Assembly (NCBI RefSeq): GCF_011397635.1
Contig: NC_064756.1
Location: 32,602,996 to 32,666,995 of the forward strand
Source of the DNA: Epinephelus fuscoguttatus
Taxonomy: Eukaryota > Chordata > Actinopteri > Perciformes > Serranidae
DNA: 64,000 nucleotides
Reading direction: 5' to 3'
Position numbers and translations under genes: made by a program
Part shown: positions 47,801 to 62,800 of the stretch, one piece after another
How positions within the stretch are numbered: position 1 is the stretch's first letter
Layout of the letters: every line of letters begins with the position of its first letter
Notes under the pieces: generated by a model
The model's input: the letters and a program-made list of their open reading frames with translations, nothing else
Told to the model about the DNA's origin: nothing
Databases searched by the model: none

Positions 47801-50800
47801 GGCAGTGAGGGATCAGCAGCATGGCCAACATTATTCTTGATTACATGAACTCTGACTGCTCATTAATCATGGAGTTTAACACTGCTACTTGGCGACAACA
47901 GTGCATAATTAAGGAATTACTGTCAATTTTGAAAGTGGAGAAAAAAAATGATTTCACCTCATGGCCTCATGAAGGTTGCTGAAATGTAGGAACACTGTAA
48001 TTTGAGCGATACTGCTAAAATGTCATGGAATGTTTGAATTTTAATTTTTTATTTTACCTTTGAAAAGTCCTAGAGAGGGTGAATAAGTGTTTGCATTCTG
48101 TTTTTAGACATGGGCATACAAATATACGCAATTAGCAAACTACTTCGTGAACTTGAAAATTACATTGACTCTGGCAGCAACCCTCTTATGATTGCATCTT
48201 TTTTTTTTTTTTTATCTCGTGAAGCTTCTGTCATGAAATTCTTGCCTTTACTTTTTCCACAATTAAAACCCTCTGTTTACCTGCTGATTCTAAATGTTGA
48301 TCTGCAATGTTGAATCTGTAAAGAAATTCTTTTTGATACGTAATTTTTACTTTAATTTTAGCAACAAGTTATTGTAGATTGAAACATTCTGTGTTTAGCA
48401 TGCATGAGGTAGTTATACCACCAGATAACATACTGGGTAGATGGTGCAAAATTACACCTATCACTGCACTGTCCAAGAAGCACACAGACTTGCAGAAATT
48501 AGTATTACTCTATTATATATCACCTGCCTTAGTTATTTCTTCTCAAATGAATCTTTATTGCATAAAGACAGGGAGTATCAATTCTCTATAAACATTTACC
48601 TGTATCTCTCTCCTCAGAGCTGGATGCGGAAGCTCAGGCCCTGCAAGCGCTCCTGAGCACCATCAGTACACCAGAGGTTAGTATTCACTACTGCTGTCGT
48701 ACTTTTTTCTTTATCTTATTAATACAATTTGCATGATGTTATGTGACTCTATTAGCGCTGAGTTCATGAAAACCAGTAATGATCCAAATGCGTTGCGTCA
48801 TTAAACATTCTATAAACATCCATGATAAATTATTGCTGACATCCCGCTAATGGAGTCAAACCTGCTGACTGGCATCCATGTGGGGATTGCTATTCCCAAA
48901 TGTGCCACCAAATAACTACGCTAGCAGCAACTGAAAGGTTTGAGCGTTGTTTTGAAAGAAGTGCTGATTTTTAACTAAACAGTTACCAAGCTCTCACATC
49001 ATCGTGGAGCTAAGTGGCTCGTAGAGGACGATTTAAACTACATATTAGACTTGGAAAAGTAATGTGCTAGAAATATACATGTATGCAAAAGTCATGTTTG
49101 TTTTATTCTTTGATGAAGGCCTTAGTTCAGTGGTGCCGGGCTCACAGCAGCAATGTGGGTAAATTTAAAAAATAGCTGTTTTAATACCAGCTGAATGAGA
49201 ATCAGTAGAATTAGATAGAGATTTTCCTTGACCCCTTATAAGTATACTTTGTCGTATACTGTCGCTAAGGTCTGATCTTGTTAAAATAGCAAAACACGTC
49301 CATTGAAAAGATGATGGATAAAGTTAAGGGAGGATGTCTAATACAGGGAAGGCTCAGCTTCAATGGAAAGCGATTTTTTTCCATCTTTGCTGCCACACGG
49401 TTTTGTTAAAGGACTGAGAATCGAACTGTAGGAAGTGAAGGAGTAAGGTGGGCCCCCAGGGCAGAGGGGAGGAGGAGGCACAGACTTGACCTGATTGAGT
49501 TCTTCCACATATGAATCCCCCCTGCAGTGTAGCTGAGGCTATTTTTAAGCCTCCTCAAAACAGAATGAAAAATCTTAAGGTTGCACAGCACATCCCTGCC
49601 AAGTGCTGAAAACCTTTTCCCAAGTGGCATCAGCTTGAATGTTTTGATCCCTGTCTGTTTTTCCTCTCTCAAGCAGTGTGATTTTTGTGTCGGAAATTTA
49701 AACTTGATGCAGGACTGATTAGCAGATACTTTTTTGGTTTTAAATTTAGAAAAGTGAGTGTATTTTGAAATGTGGCCAGGGCCATGGTCAGAGTAGTAAA
49801 AGCTTTTTTTCCATGTCTGATGGTTTTATGTAGACTTGATTGTGACCCATGAAACTTTCATCTGACAGGTATCTGACATCCAGGCCAGAGGAGCAGTAGT
49901 GAGCTGGGTTGCGCCCACCAGGCCAGAGAGTGAGAATGGCAATGTGGAGGACGACAGCAGCCCCCTGGAACCCTTTAGCTATGAAGTCTCTGTCTCATTT
50001 AGCGGCAGAGACGGGAAGTACAAGAGCATGTATTGGTGAGCACTATCAACAAGGCACTACAAGATTGAACATCAACTGTTGTTAGAGATTTTACATAGAC
50101 AGTAATTTGAAACAACATTAATGAATGTTTTTTTTTTGTTTGTTTTGTTTTGTTTTGTTTTTTGTTGCAGCGGTGAGGAACTAAGTGCTACTTTAGAAGA
50201 CCTCCGACCAGCAACAGACTATCACGTCAGGTTGGCGTAACTCCCTGCCTGCTTTTGTTTGGGAAACAGTGTTAATTCTTGGAGAAACATTTGGTAACCA
50301 CTTTGTTCTTCATTCCTCAGGGTCCAGGCCATGTGTAACTGTTTACAGGGAAGCCCATCGGAGGCTGTGAGCTTCACCACTTTAAGCTGTGAGCCAGATC
50401 CTCCCAATGCTCCCAAGAAGGCCAGTGGGACCAAGAACACACTTGTACTCCAGTGGAAGGTAAAAGCAGTTGGATGATTGATGGAGTTAGGTTTTAAATA
50501 CACAGTTTAAGGGGTGGAGGAAAATAGGCAACTGCATCTATGTGACAGAAAGCAAGAAACATTTAGACCATTATCTCTTTTGTTTAGAGTAATCATTTCT
50601 GGATGTTACAAGACATTTTGTTTAATTGATAGCCATAACACCTTTCATTACAGGTTTTGTGCGTGATACCTATCGCACACATACTTGTCCTCTTAAGTAG
50701 CTATATGGGTTAATGACAAAATACCCAACCCGGCAAGGAGAAAGAGCAAAAAGTTATTCAGAAACAGTATCCCCTTCCTCCACAATCATTGCTAAGATCC

Positions 50801-53800
50801 CCTTCAGTGTGGTACTTTATCTTCTGTGGCTTCATTAAAGTTGCTCAGTTGCTAGCAGTAAAAGGTAGTGGTTGCACACATCACCTCCCAGGTGCGAGTG
50901 TAAATGTGTTAGAGTGTAGCAAGGCACTTTGATAACAACCCTGCATGCTCAGCAAACTTCACAGAATTAATTAAACCATAGAAGAGTGTGCACACCTGGT
51001 TGCACCTTATTTGTCATTAGTAAGGCTTGAGAGTGCCTCTTTGTAATTAGTGGCAGTAATAAGAAATGTTTAGCACAAGATATTGAATGAAGGGTGGTGG
51101 GGCTTAAAGGTCCAGTGTGTAGGATTTAGGGGGATATATTAGCAGAATATAATATTATATATATGTTTTCGTGAGTGTAGTCACCTCAAAATAAGAATTG
51201 TTGTGTTTTTGTTGCCTCAGAATGAGCAGTTCATATCTACTTAGGGAGCTAGTCCTTGTGTACAGTCTGCCTTGTTGCACCTTCATGTTTCTACAGTAGC
51301 CTAGAATGGACAAACCAAATTTGGATGTAGATAAATGTTATCTATGTTTGCACATTGGCCGCCAGAATTAGCAGCCCCTTCAAGATAAGCCAAATAGTGA
51401 AACTGCTTTATTCAGTGTGTCTGTTTGTTTAGGAGAGGAAGAGACCTTTGTGGATAATTCAGCTCCCGGTAAAAACCTCCTGAACAATTAACACTGAAGG
51501 AATCCTAACCAGGAGTTTATTCATGGTTCGTGAGCAAAGTTATAGCTGGGTGCAATCTGCAGTCCTCACTGCTAGATGTCACTAAATCCTACACTCTGCT
51601 CCTTCAAGCCATGTGTGTTTTATGTATTTATCTGATTGAGATATAACAAAAAATGTATGGTTATTTATAGGCTCCATGTGACAACGGTTCCAAAATCCAA
51701 AACTACATTCTTCAGTGGGATGAGGTAATCTAACATCTAACATAAAGAGATGTTGAATACTGCACCACACTCACATGTTTTATGTGGAACTGAGATCTCT
51801 TGTTTTTAAAACTAAAAATGTTGTTCTCTGAAGGGGAAGGGCACTGGGATTTTTGAACAGTGCTACTATGGACCTCAGAAGCAGTACAGAGTGACCAAGC
51901 TCTCACCAGCTTCAAGATACTCCTTTCGCCTTGCAGCCAAAAATGACATGGGTGTAAGGTAGGCTGGCAAGATTTTTCTCAATTATTTCCTGGATGGCAC
52001 CCTCCCTGTTGTCCATTTTTATGTTACTGTTTCTTCCATTCACTGTCTCCATCTGTGTGTGCATGTGTGTCTCTCACTCTGTCTCTCCTGTCTCTTTCTC
52101 CCATTCTCTCCCATCCTCTGTCTCTCTCTGCCCTCCCCAGCGAGTTCAGTGAAGTGGTGGACCTGTTCACCTCATGCAGTGTGCCATTGCCACCCTTCCC
52201 TCCAGAGCTGGAGATGGCGGGGGTGACCTGGCTGTGTATGAAGTGGCAGAGGCCCACTAGCTCTCCAAAGGAGGATGACATCTACTATGTTTTGGAGATG
52301 GAGGAGGAAGGCTCGGTATGTCTCTCAGAGTCTTATTTTAAATAGAAAAATCAACTGGTCATTTGAGATCAAATCACATAAATGAGACAGAAGGTTTTCT
52401 GTAAACTATTAGACCTTAGTTTCCCTTCTGAGGTGCTGCAGATACTTCTTAGAGGGCAGTATGGCCATGTGCATCATTTTGATTTGCGTTCATCTTCAGG
52501 CCGCATGAAATATGTTTGCTATTAACAAAGTACACTGCAGCTACTTAGTGCATTCGGGTACTCTTCATATTAACCTAGCCAAAAGGAAAAATCAAATTCA
52601 CATCTTCGTTTTGCGACACTTCAACAGTTTGCTCCAAAAGTTATGTGACATTTATAGCTCCTGTCACCTCTGCCTGCACTGCCTCAAGCAGCTACCTGCA
52701 GACATAGTGCCTGCCGGGGAACACACAAAAAGTTCCCCTTTCCCCTGTAACTGTTTGTCTTCTGCAGACCACTTTATTTTCTGTGCTACAATGGTTGTCT
52801 TGTAAGTCATTGCTCACCTAGTTGTTTTCTTTCTCCCTTTGTCATTTGTCTTTGTCTCAGGGATATGGCTTTCAGCCAAGCTACGACGGCGATGAGCTCT
52901 CGTGCACAGCCAGGAATCTCCACAGGAGTACGAAGTACAAGTTTAGGGTAAGGGAGTCCTGTAATGTTTGCAGTCATAGCTAGTGATCCACAGGTTTAAT
53001 TTAGGTTGCAGTGGAGTGTGAAAGTGTGGAGGGGACAGGCTTCAGGCAGGGTGGGTGTTGAGGCCCACAGTGGTCCTATGACTCATCCATTTGCAGAATT
53101 CTGCCAGCAGGGTGGAGGGCAACTGACAGCATAAACAGGAGGACTCCACTGCTCGTCACATGTGGGACCCTAGTGAGAAACTAGTCAAGTAAAGTATTGG
53201 AGCCATAGTGGCTTTTTGGCCAGCCCAGTAATGTGACTGAGTTCATGGACTGACAAGTGTCTTTCTCTCTTTGTCTCTCACCCTCTCCTTCATTTCCCCA
53301 TCTTTCATTCTAGTGGTTTCTTCTAAATTGTTGCTCTCCTGACGGTTTTACTATGCACTAATAGGTCTGATAAATGACAGGTGACCATCCTTCACCTGTT
53401 ATAGACAGAGGTCATTACTGTCCCTTTTTTTGGAGATAGATTAATTCAATATATTTGTTCTTCATTTTCTTAAAAAAAAGTATCTTTTATTTTATTTTGT
53501 TCTGCTGCAGGGCTTTGATTAGCAATGCTCAAACAAAAATCAACTGGTTCTGACAGCTTCACTCCTTAATTTGGTTTTTAAATCAGTCATGGGATCCGCT
53601 CCAGGTAGATTTGTAAAGGTGTTGAATGTCTTAAAATGGGCTTTGTGAAGGCTGCAGATAGCCTTTGTGTTATGTGTGCAAATTGAGCTCGACTCAGTTT
53701 GAATTAAGGGGAGAAAAAAGCACAAAATTTCTTCCCAAGGATCAGTTTTTCAAAGCTTGCAAATGAAGAAGACCGTACCCACATAAATACATACTGTACT

Positions 53801-56800
53801 CTCAGAATTTTGATTTTAACACCGCTGGGCTTAGCAGTTTAGTTCTAATTGAGGCCATTTATGCTAAATACATATGCAGTCATAATACTTTACACTTAAG
53901 ATAAAAGTACCGTGCTGATTGAAACTCCTGGAGGGCATTTACATATTCAGGCTGAGTTTAATATTTGTTCATACTAGAGCTTGGGCCTGTAATATACTTA
54001 TTATGTATTGCAAATGAGAAAATAAAGATTAGACATTATTGGCTTTTAAAGAATAAGGCTGGCTGTATTCTGGCAATGCGTTGCCTCTGTGCCTTAGATC
54101 TCTGTTGCTGTAAAAAGCAGCACCGCAGCAGTCGTAAGCATAATACTGACAGAAAGGTATTGGATTACCCAAACAAACCACCAAATGGCGAATTCATAGA
54201 AATGTTCATTAGTCACTCAAGGCTTGCTCCCTGCCTCATTTCCAATTATCTAGCTGTGCAGTGTGAGGGGAGGCTGGTACAGTATGTGGATGAGCTGTAC
54301 TCTGCAGGCTCACTGAGATTTTCATATTATCGCAGATTGGCGATACTGAAATGCAAATGGAACTAAAGCTCATTGTCTCGTTTTCTGATTGCAATGCTTG
54401 TGGCGTCTAAAAAGTTTTGTTGAAGTGTATTGTAGACTTAGGGATCCTTTCATATTATGGTATTTATCTTGTGGCCATGCTAGTTGCACGTAGAGTGTTG
54501 TACTCACGCTCACAGATCCCTCCATTTCCTTCCTCCAAGTCTAGTTAGTGCTCAGCATCAGGAAACATACTGACCTTTATACACAGGCCCTCATTGACCT
54601 TTTATGCAAACAGTGCCCAATATTCTTACTAAGGAATAATATGATTCCTCACTGCCTGTATTCATGCATTTCCTCCAGGTGGCAGCATACAACTCAGAGG
54701 GGAAGAGTAACCCCAGCCAGGTGGTAGAGTTCATCACGAACCCTGACAGGCCTGGCAGTCCCTGCAGGCCTGTCGTCAGAGGTAGAGTGCTGCCCAACAC
54801 CTTCAAGATGGCCTGGGGTGAGCATTTCCTACTGATTACCCTTTGCCATATCAGCCTTGTCTATCAGTCCCTCCTCAGTCTTACATGTAGTTAATAGCCT
54901 GGCAAGGCCAGTTTACAATTTCCCTTGTCTCACTGAGCTCTGCCTGATCACATATATATATCTGCGTGAGACAGATGGCATTCCAATTCCAAGTAGTCTG
55001 TACAGTAGATGACTGGCAGTTCTCTCCTTCATTCAGACATCAGCATGAATCCTTCCTACACCTCACTGGACAAACACATCACTCACAGCTGTACTTGGTC
55101 TCTGCTTCCAGTTTTCATAAAGGAAAAAAAACAAACATGTCTGCAGCTCTAAAAATATTGTCAGATTTCTCTGTTTCCACCAAAATGAATTACTGAAGAA
55201 ATTTCAGAGGTGAAAAAGGCCATGGTGTTGGCAAGTCATGCTTCATCTGCATTTTACATTTCTTAGTTATAATACTGATTAATGAGCTTTTAGAGATTTG
55301 AGAGGCAGCAGGTTCCTGTATTATTTCCCCAAATTTCACAGTTTGCTGATTTGCTTCAGTACACATCTTACTGCAATGAATTAATTCTCAAGTAGATTTC
55401 CAGACATAGCATTAGTGAAAACTGCTTGCTGGCATTGTCAGGCTGCCTAATTTAAAAATTTGGTTAGTGCAGTTTGATAATGATTTTTCTTGGGTGTGTT
55501 TGTTTTGCAATTTAGAGCCTCCAAAAGATAATGGTGGCGCAGAAGTCACAAAGTATGTTGTGGAGCTGTCCGAGGGCTTAAGCGGTACGTTGCAAATGTT
55601 TAATTGTTTAGGTTCAAGTGAAAACAAATGTTTTGGACATAGAACACATTCAGTTATTGAAATATTTTTAATTATTTGCAACATGTTTGTATTTAGGCTT
55701 GTCATGGGAGCAGGTGTACTCTGGGCCTGCGACGGAGCACGTGTGTGAAGGCTTGAAGCCCGGCTGCTCCTACCAAACGCGAGTGTACTGCATTAGCGAA
55801 GGGGGGCAGAGCCCGGTGAGTCATTCAGCATCAGCACACATGCACACGCTGTCGCGCACACAGCCTTGTGTTTTGCCACAGGAATTCTAACAGTTTGCTG
55901 ATCAGTTACAATTTTATGCACCTGCTCTTGCCTTTTAATAGGTATGGTCTATATCGGCAGGTGCCAAGATTCCTGTTGAAATTACATACATGTGTATTCT
56001 AACTTAACTTAAAATTACTGTCATTGAGTACAGTGTTTTTCTGTTGGCTGTGGTATTATTATTTCATTTCTCGGCTGTTACATATATTGTAATTGTTAGG
56101 GCAGGCAGTCATGAATCTCTCTACATCCCATGGTTTGATCTGATAAATTTTACATGAATAATTCTAGATGTGCACTCTATTTATGGTGAGTTTTAATAGG
56201 AAATTGTCATTCAGCCAGTGTCCTATGTTGGGAGATTAGACTACGCTTTCTGGTGTGTAAGAACAAGACAAAGCCCAGTAATCGATTAACACTCCCTGCA
56301 TGTGTCAGTGGATGTTTTTCTTAATTAGTTCAGTTCACAGACACTCTTCATTAATTTCTTCATCAGCTGTTAGTGCATGCATTCATTCATGATGGGACTT
56401 GTAAAGAAACGTGACTCACGGTGGCGAGATCCTGCTTTTGGTGCAGCACAATGTGACATAACACTCACATGTTTGCCTTTTGTCACAGAAGTTGAGAGTC
56501 TGAAAAATGGAAACCTATTTTTTCTCTCACCAGACAATCTGTCTAACTCAATCCACAGCTTTGTTAGGACTACAGCATATTTCTCTGTGCTGGTTGAATG
56601 ATGCATTTACATTTATCTCCTTTTTGGCCTTTGTAGCCTGAATCAATCTGATAACCTGATGAAAATGACAGTTTGTATCCACTGTGTTTGTGTTGTGTTA
56701 AAGAGAAAGAGAGCAGGGGGATGAGATTGTCAATTTGTTATTTTCTCTGGGTCTTAATTGGTGTGTTGTCTTCCCTTGCAAGCTGTCGGAGACCCTGCAG

Positions 56801-59800
56801 GTCCAGACTCCCGCAGTGCCCCCAGGGCCCTGCCAGCCCCCTCGGCTGGTGGGCAAGCCTAAAGCCAGGGAGGTGCAACTGCGTTGGGGTGAGTCATTCC
56901 TCTCCAACTCAGATCTGTGTGGGATGTATTCTAGCTTCTGTTGATGCATTTGTTTGTCTAGCAAACTACCTCAAAGCTTTGATGATGCAGTTTGTATTAT
57001 TTTGCCGTTTGTGCATTTGTCTTTGTGTATGTACTATATTACTTTTTTCTCAGAAAACCCTTTTTAAGTATATTGATTTATAAACACTGGCTGCACACAT
57101 TTCCTAGGTCCCCCTCAGGTGGACGGAGGCAGCCCAGTGTCCTGCTACAGTGTAGAAGTGAGTGGGCCGCAGTCTGAGGAGAGCAGGGAGGTTTACCAGG
57201 GTCCAGAGATGGACTGCTCTGTGGGAGGCTTAATGCCTGGCAAAACCTACAGCTTCCGGCTCAAGGCAGCAAACAAGGCTGGGGTGAGAAAGACTGTCAA
57301 GTCTGATCTATCAATAACAGAAGGGGATTGTTTGTGTTTTTTCGCTGCATGCTTTGAATCCTCTCTCACTATACCCAGCTTTAATATGAATTTTTTTAAT
57401 TTATTTTTTGTTAAAATTGTTGTTGTTCTTTTGTGTGGATAGTTTGGACCTCTTTCGGAGCGCTGTGAGGTTACAACTGGCCCCGGGGCTCCTGAGCAGT
57501 GCAAGGCTCCATCCACCACCTGCAAATCCCCCAGCTGTGTTGTTGTGAGCTGGGAGGTAAGAGTCACTCCACTTCCATTCCTCCACTGACATACACGGAC
57601 CATTACATCACATGCATCGTTCTGGGGATGTGCAGCTGCATTATGATTAAACTAAGTGCTGGTGGGCATGCTCATTGGTGTTTGTCTTCCAGGCCCCTCC
57701 CTGCAATGGAGCTCAGGTGACAGAGTTTCGTCTCGAGTGGGGAGCTGCTGAGGGCAGCATGCAGGTGTGTTACAGCGGACTAGCACTCAGCCATGAAATG
57801 AAGGGGCTGCTGCCTGCAACCAACTATTTCTGCCGGGTACAGGTGAGCACCAAGAAACACTTCATTTCTGAAGGCTATTTTTCATTTTTTCAGACTTTTA
57901 AAAAGACATCTTCAAAATAGAATCACATCTCACCATACTAACCCTGCGTGAATAGTTTCATCATGAGTACATTTGTGAAGACTAGAGTTATCGCAACTAG
58001 ATTGTGCAGGCTAAGAGCAGCGAAGATCAGTGAAACAACATCACATTTTCAGTGCAGATCTGTAAGAATAAATCTGGTCAAATGAAGGGGTTTGTGGTAA
58101 GTCAGCAAATCTGTCCCAGCCTCTTCTCACCATCATTTGATGAAGATGAATGCATAACTGTATTTTTCTTTTAAAAAATCCCTTTTTGTTTTTTGGGAAC
58201 AAAGAGAGAAGTCCCACCATTTCTTTCTTTGTCTGTGGCTCAATAGGTAAAATGTGATAATAACACTGTCAGGGTTTCATGTTAGGTCTAATTCCATTAA
58301 GGCATTGAGGTGTTTGAAACCCCCATTTAATCTATATGGATTGTCTCTAGTCCTATGCTGAGTAGGAAAGATAAAATGTGTAGGAGTCATGCCTCAGCTG
58401 GAAAGGAAATTACATCTACTATAACTACTTAAATTTATATGTAACACCTCACCACTTACAATTGTGATTGCAGATGTAAATGGCATCATCCCAATAGGTT
58501 GGAACTGTGCTTTGGATGATAATTATGCAGAATATAAGAAAATAACTACAGTGGGTCCCCAGATTATCAGGTTTTGAAGATTCCTTCCTTGTGAGCCTAG
58601 TTGGTTGTCGATGATGTAGACAGTATTTTTGGACTTGATTTTTGATGTGATGTTCTTTTTACATCAGTGCAAAGTGGTGTCAGTTTCAATTCATGAAGCA
58701 CCTGCATAGCAGAAGATGGTTATGTTTTAGGATTTGCTGGTGGGTTTGATTTTGTGCACTTGCCTGTTATAATTTGCTAATTACTGTGTGCTAAGAGCTA
58801 CATTACCATGTTTATGTCTCAACCACAGTTGGTTCACCACTTCATCATGATGAATGGGCAGCAAGTTAGACCATGTCTCATGCTGTCCATGTAGACTACG
58901 TCTTATGCTGTTTCACTGAATGCATTTTGAGACTGTGACCAATTAAGCCAGGAAAAGAAGAGATGGATTCTGGCATTAAAACATTGGCTCTGTCCTTTGG
59001 TTCTGGTTCAGGCTGAATTCTCAGGCCGTGCTGTTCTCTTTCAGCCTCTTTTGTGATCCAGCAAAGGAAGAATGGAGGGACACTGGTTGTTTATGGGTTA
59101 TCACACATACAGTGTGAATATTTTCCTCATTGCCTCTATTGGTCCACAGTATTCATACCCAAACCATCCCCAAAATATTACACTCTGGTCAGGCTATAAA
59201 ACGAGAATGTCATCATAGTAGTTGATAAAAAACCAAACCCATATGGTCCTAGTTTTTCAAATATGTCTTTTTTTCACTTAATGACTTTGCTAGAAAATGA
59301 AAACAATGCACTTGTTAGGACTTGTTGAAACCCTCACCAGTTATGTTTACATTGGAATGCCACCTTGTGGTCAAACGTGGATACTACACGTATCTTTTCA
59401 CGTCACAAGTGAGAGTTGACGTTGACTTGATGAGCTGACTCTTTTTGTCTTGCTATTGTGCAGGCTGTGAATGTGGCTGGCGTGGGGCCCTTCAGCGAGG
59501 CGGTGTTGTGCCATACGCCCTGTTCTGTGCCTGCAGCCGTCAGCAACATCTACGCACTGAAGGAGTCCGAGCTTCAAAGGTACGAGACTCCAGCAGACGC
59601 AGATGAAGACGAGGAAGATGAGGATGACGCTTTGCGGCCGCAACCACTCTACTCTCCGTCCACCTGCCTGGGCATTAGCTGGGACTCCCCATGTGATCAT
59701 GGCTCTGAGATCACGTCCTACCTGATTGACCTCGGAGAGCGCCAGCCCATTGTTGTTGGTCCCGTCACCAAACACATCATCCAACATCTGCAGCCTGACA

Positions 59801-62800
59801 CCAGCTACAGGTTCGTGCTTCCTCTTCGTGAACTCAAAAGTGTTGCATTATAATGTTGTATTACACAATTTTGTATCTTTCACATGTCAACAAGAGCTAA
59901 CAGTTGTGAAACCGTTGGATTTCATTGCACACTCGGATACTTGCTCGACAAGTATAAGTATTAGTTCTTGAGTTTAAGTTATGCAGAGTTAAATTGAATA
60001 AAAAGTCCCTTGTGGATTATCATTTTAAGAGTCCTATGATTATCCACATAGGGATGTGTTTTATACAACTTAAATTAGATGTGGTTTATATTTTAAGCCC
60101 ACACAGAACTGTGGCAGTCACACAGTTCAGTCAGGAAGCTGTGGGACAGTGATATATTTTTTTCATTGTTTGGCTTTACACATTGTACCTGTAATCGAAC
60201 AAAGACTGAGGTTAGATTAAAGTACTGACTTTCAGCTTTTAGCCAGTGTGATCGTGTTCAGAATCAGGGGCTGCACCATATGCAACAATAAACATATTGT
60301 GATTATTTTGACAGATATTGTTATGATAATATGAGGCATGGTTTTAGTGGGAATGGTAATTTTTGCATTTTGCTTTAACTGGAAAAAAAAAAAATAATAA
60401 TAATTGGATTTTTGCGGGGCTCTGTTCCAAATAAATATGTTGCCTTATGTCTGAAATGTGATTTGCCAGGGCATTTTGTAGCACCACAGTGCTTCATTTA
60501 TAACGGTATGTTGTATAAAAAATTCTAGCTCCTGCTATTTGGGCATTGTGTTGCGATTTCCATAATATTTCACATAATTGTGCAGCCCTATTCAGGACAA
60601 CACTAAATAAGTCACTGTTCTGCTGCTAACTAAGGCTGAATATCAACATCTTCTGATGAGATTAAAAGAAAGTACTGTTAATGTCACTTGACAGTCTGTG
60701 TCAGGGCTGGGCAATGTGGCAATAACTATGATCATGAACATTTTTTCCATATTGATCAATATTGATATGTATTATGAGATATAATTTGACAATGCTGCTA
60801 GTTAGAAGAGTATTCTGATAATGACTGAAGTCTGAATAAACCAAGGTTCATTAGTATAATTTATTACATACAAAATAGACTAGCATAAGCAGTAGTGTGT
60901 AAACATGGCTTGGTTCTGAATGTAGTTTGTGATAAAATGATATATTGAATAACATCTAAATATAAAGGTATAACTTTGGGAACATGCTTCATCTGCCTTA
61001 ACAAAACAATACTAGTCAGCTTGCCTTGTAACTCACTGAAATAATAGTGTGGTCGCTAGGATAGTACCTTTTCAGGTGATGTAAAATATTGGTTGTTTTA
61101 TGTCTTGGTTGGCAACGACTGACAGCATATTTTGCGAACCATCTTAATCTGGGCTTTGTTGCTTTTGAGATATCAAAACCATCGCCATATCATTTATGTT
61201 GTGTTAATTTTTTGTCAACAATTTCCTCAGCTTTGGATGATAACACAAGTTTACTTTCAGCACTTTAACATAACGAGCTCCATGTATAAAACAAATCAGA
61301 TGTAGCTTAAGAGGAGGCAACCAATTATAGCAGGCAGAATGGCCAAAGTCGTCACATTTCTGCCAGTTCGTGTTCTGCTTGTCCAACATGTGTTTGATAA
61401 CTTGATCATACTGTCTCCCTTTTGTCGCACTGATGGATAATGAGTATTATCATCGGTGACCTTAGTAATATATATCCTGAAGTCTGTTTCACCCCCTCTG
61501 CTGTGGGCTCTGCTCTAAAGTTACACTGCTGTCTACTCTGTGTGTGGAGCATAGACCCACCCCCCTGCATAAAGGCAGCAACACAGACAGCAGAGGCAGC
61601 ACACTTACTGGCGGTTGTTGCGTTTATTTCTGCTGCATGATCAGCTGTTTTAAATTTTATCACGAACCCCTGCCAAGACCATTCGACACTATTCTCCACC
61701 ATCAGTAAACTCCTTTAACCCATGGACAACCTCTCAATCCTTCACCATTGACAGATGAAACTTCCTTTAGTTTCCTTGAAAATAAAATTGTCACTATTCA
61801 CAACCAGCTGGCCTCATCCACACCCTATGGACCCGTACATGAACCCCCACAGAACACACCCTCTCATCGTTTACTGAAATCTCTCCATCTGACTTATCCT
61901 ATGTGGTAGCTGGTATGAGGCCCTCTGCTAGTACCTTGGACCCATTTCCATTCACCCTTGTCAAGGCCTGTCTCCCCACACTCTGCCCACTTGTGACCAA
62001 AACAGGAAACTCCTCCCTGTCTTATGGCTTCACCCATTCCACCTTAAAACTTGCAGTAGTCACCCCAATACTCAAAAAACCTGGACTTGACCCTCTCTCC
62101 CCCAAGAACTACTGGTCCATGTCCAATCTTCTCTTACTGTCCAAAGTTCTAGAGAGAGTCGTTACCACTCAACTCAAATACCACTTTGACTTCAATGACC
62201 TCTATGAGCCTTTTCAGTCTGGCTTCCGCTCAAAACACAGCACTGAGACTGCCCTGATTAAAGTCACTAACGACCTACTGTCTTCCTCGGGCTCTGGTTC
62301 CATCAACATCCTCATCCTCCTCGACCTCAGTGCTGCTTTTGACACCATTAACCATTCCACACTCATCACCTGCCTCAGGCAGTATTAGTGGCACTGCCCT
62401 CTCCTGGTTCCAGTCCTGTCTCATCGTCAGACATCAATTCATCGCTATCAATGATGCACATCGTCCATAGTCCCTGTCACCCACAGTGTCACCCAGGGTT
62501 TGGAGCTTGGTGCCCCTTTTTCGTCCTCAACATGCTCCCACTTGGACAGATCCTCTGCCACCACAGCTTCCAGTTTCACTGTTATGCAGATGACACTCAA
62601 CTCTACCTCTCCTCCAAGACCATCACTGCTGACACTCACCACAGACATTAAAACATGAATGCAAAGCAGCTCTGTAGAACTCAGCTGCAATAAATCGGAA
62701 ATCTAAATCATTGGCCCAAACTCCTTTGGGCCAATGATTTAGAAACTCCTTACCCGTCCCACCCAGGATATCTCACTCAATATTGACAGCTCCATCATTA

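Noticed and set aside
53965..54366. 133-codon open frame inside an fndc3a intron
   Set aside because: Lacks flanking splice sites in a usable phase and does not match FN3 sequence; the adjacent exons already join in phase without it.
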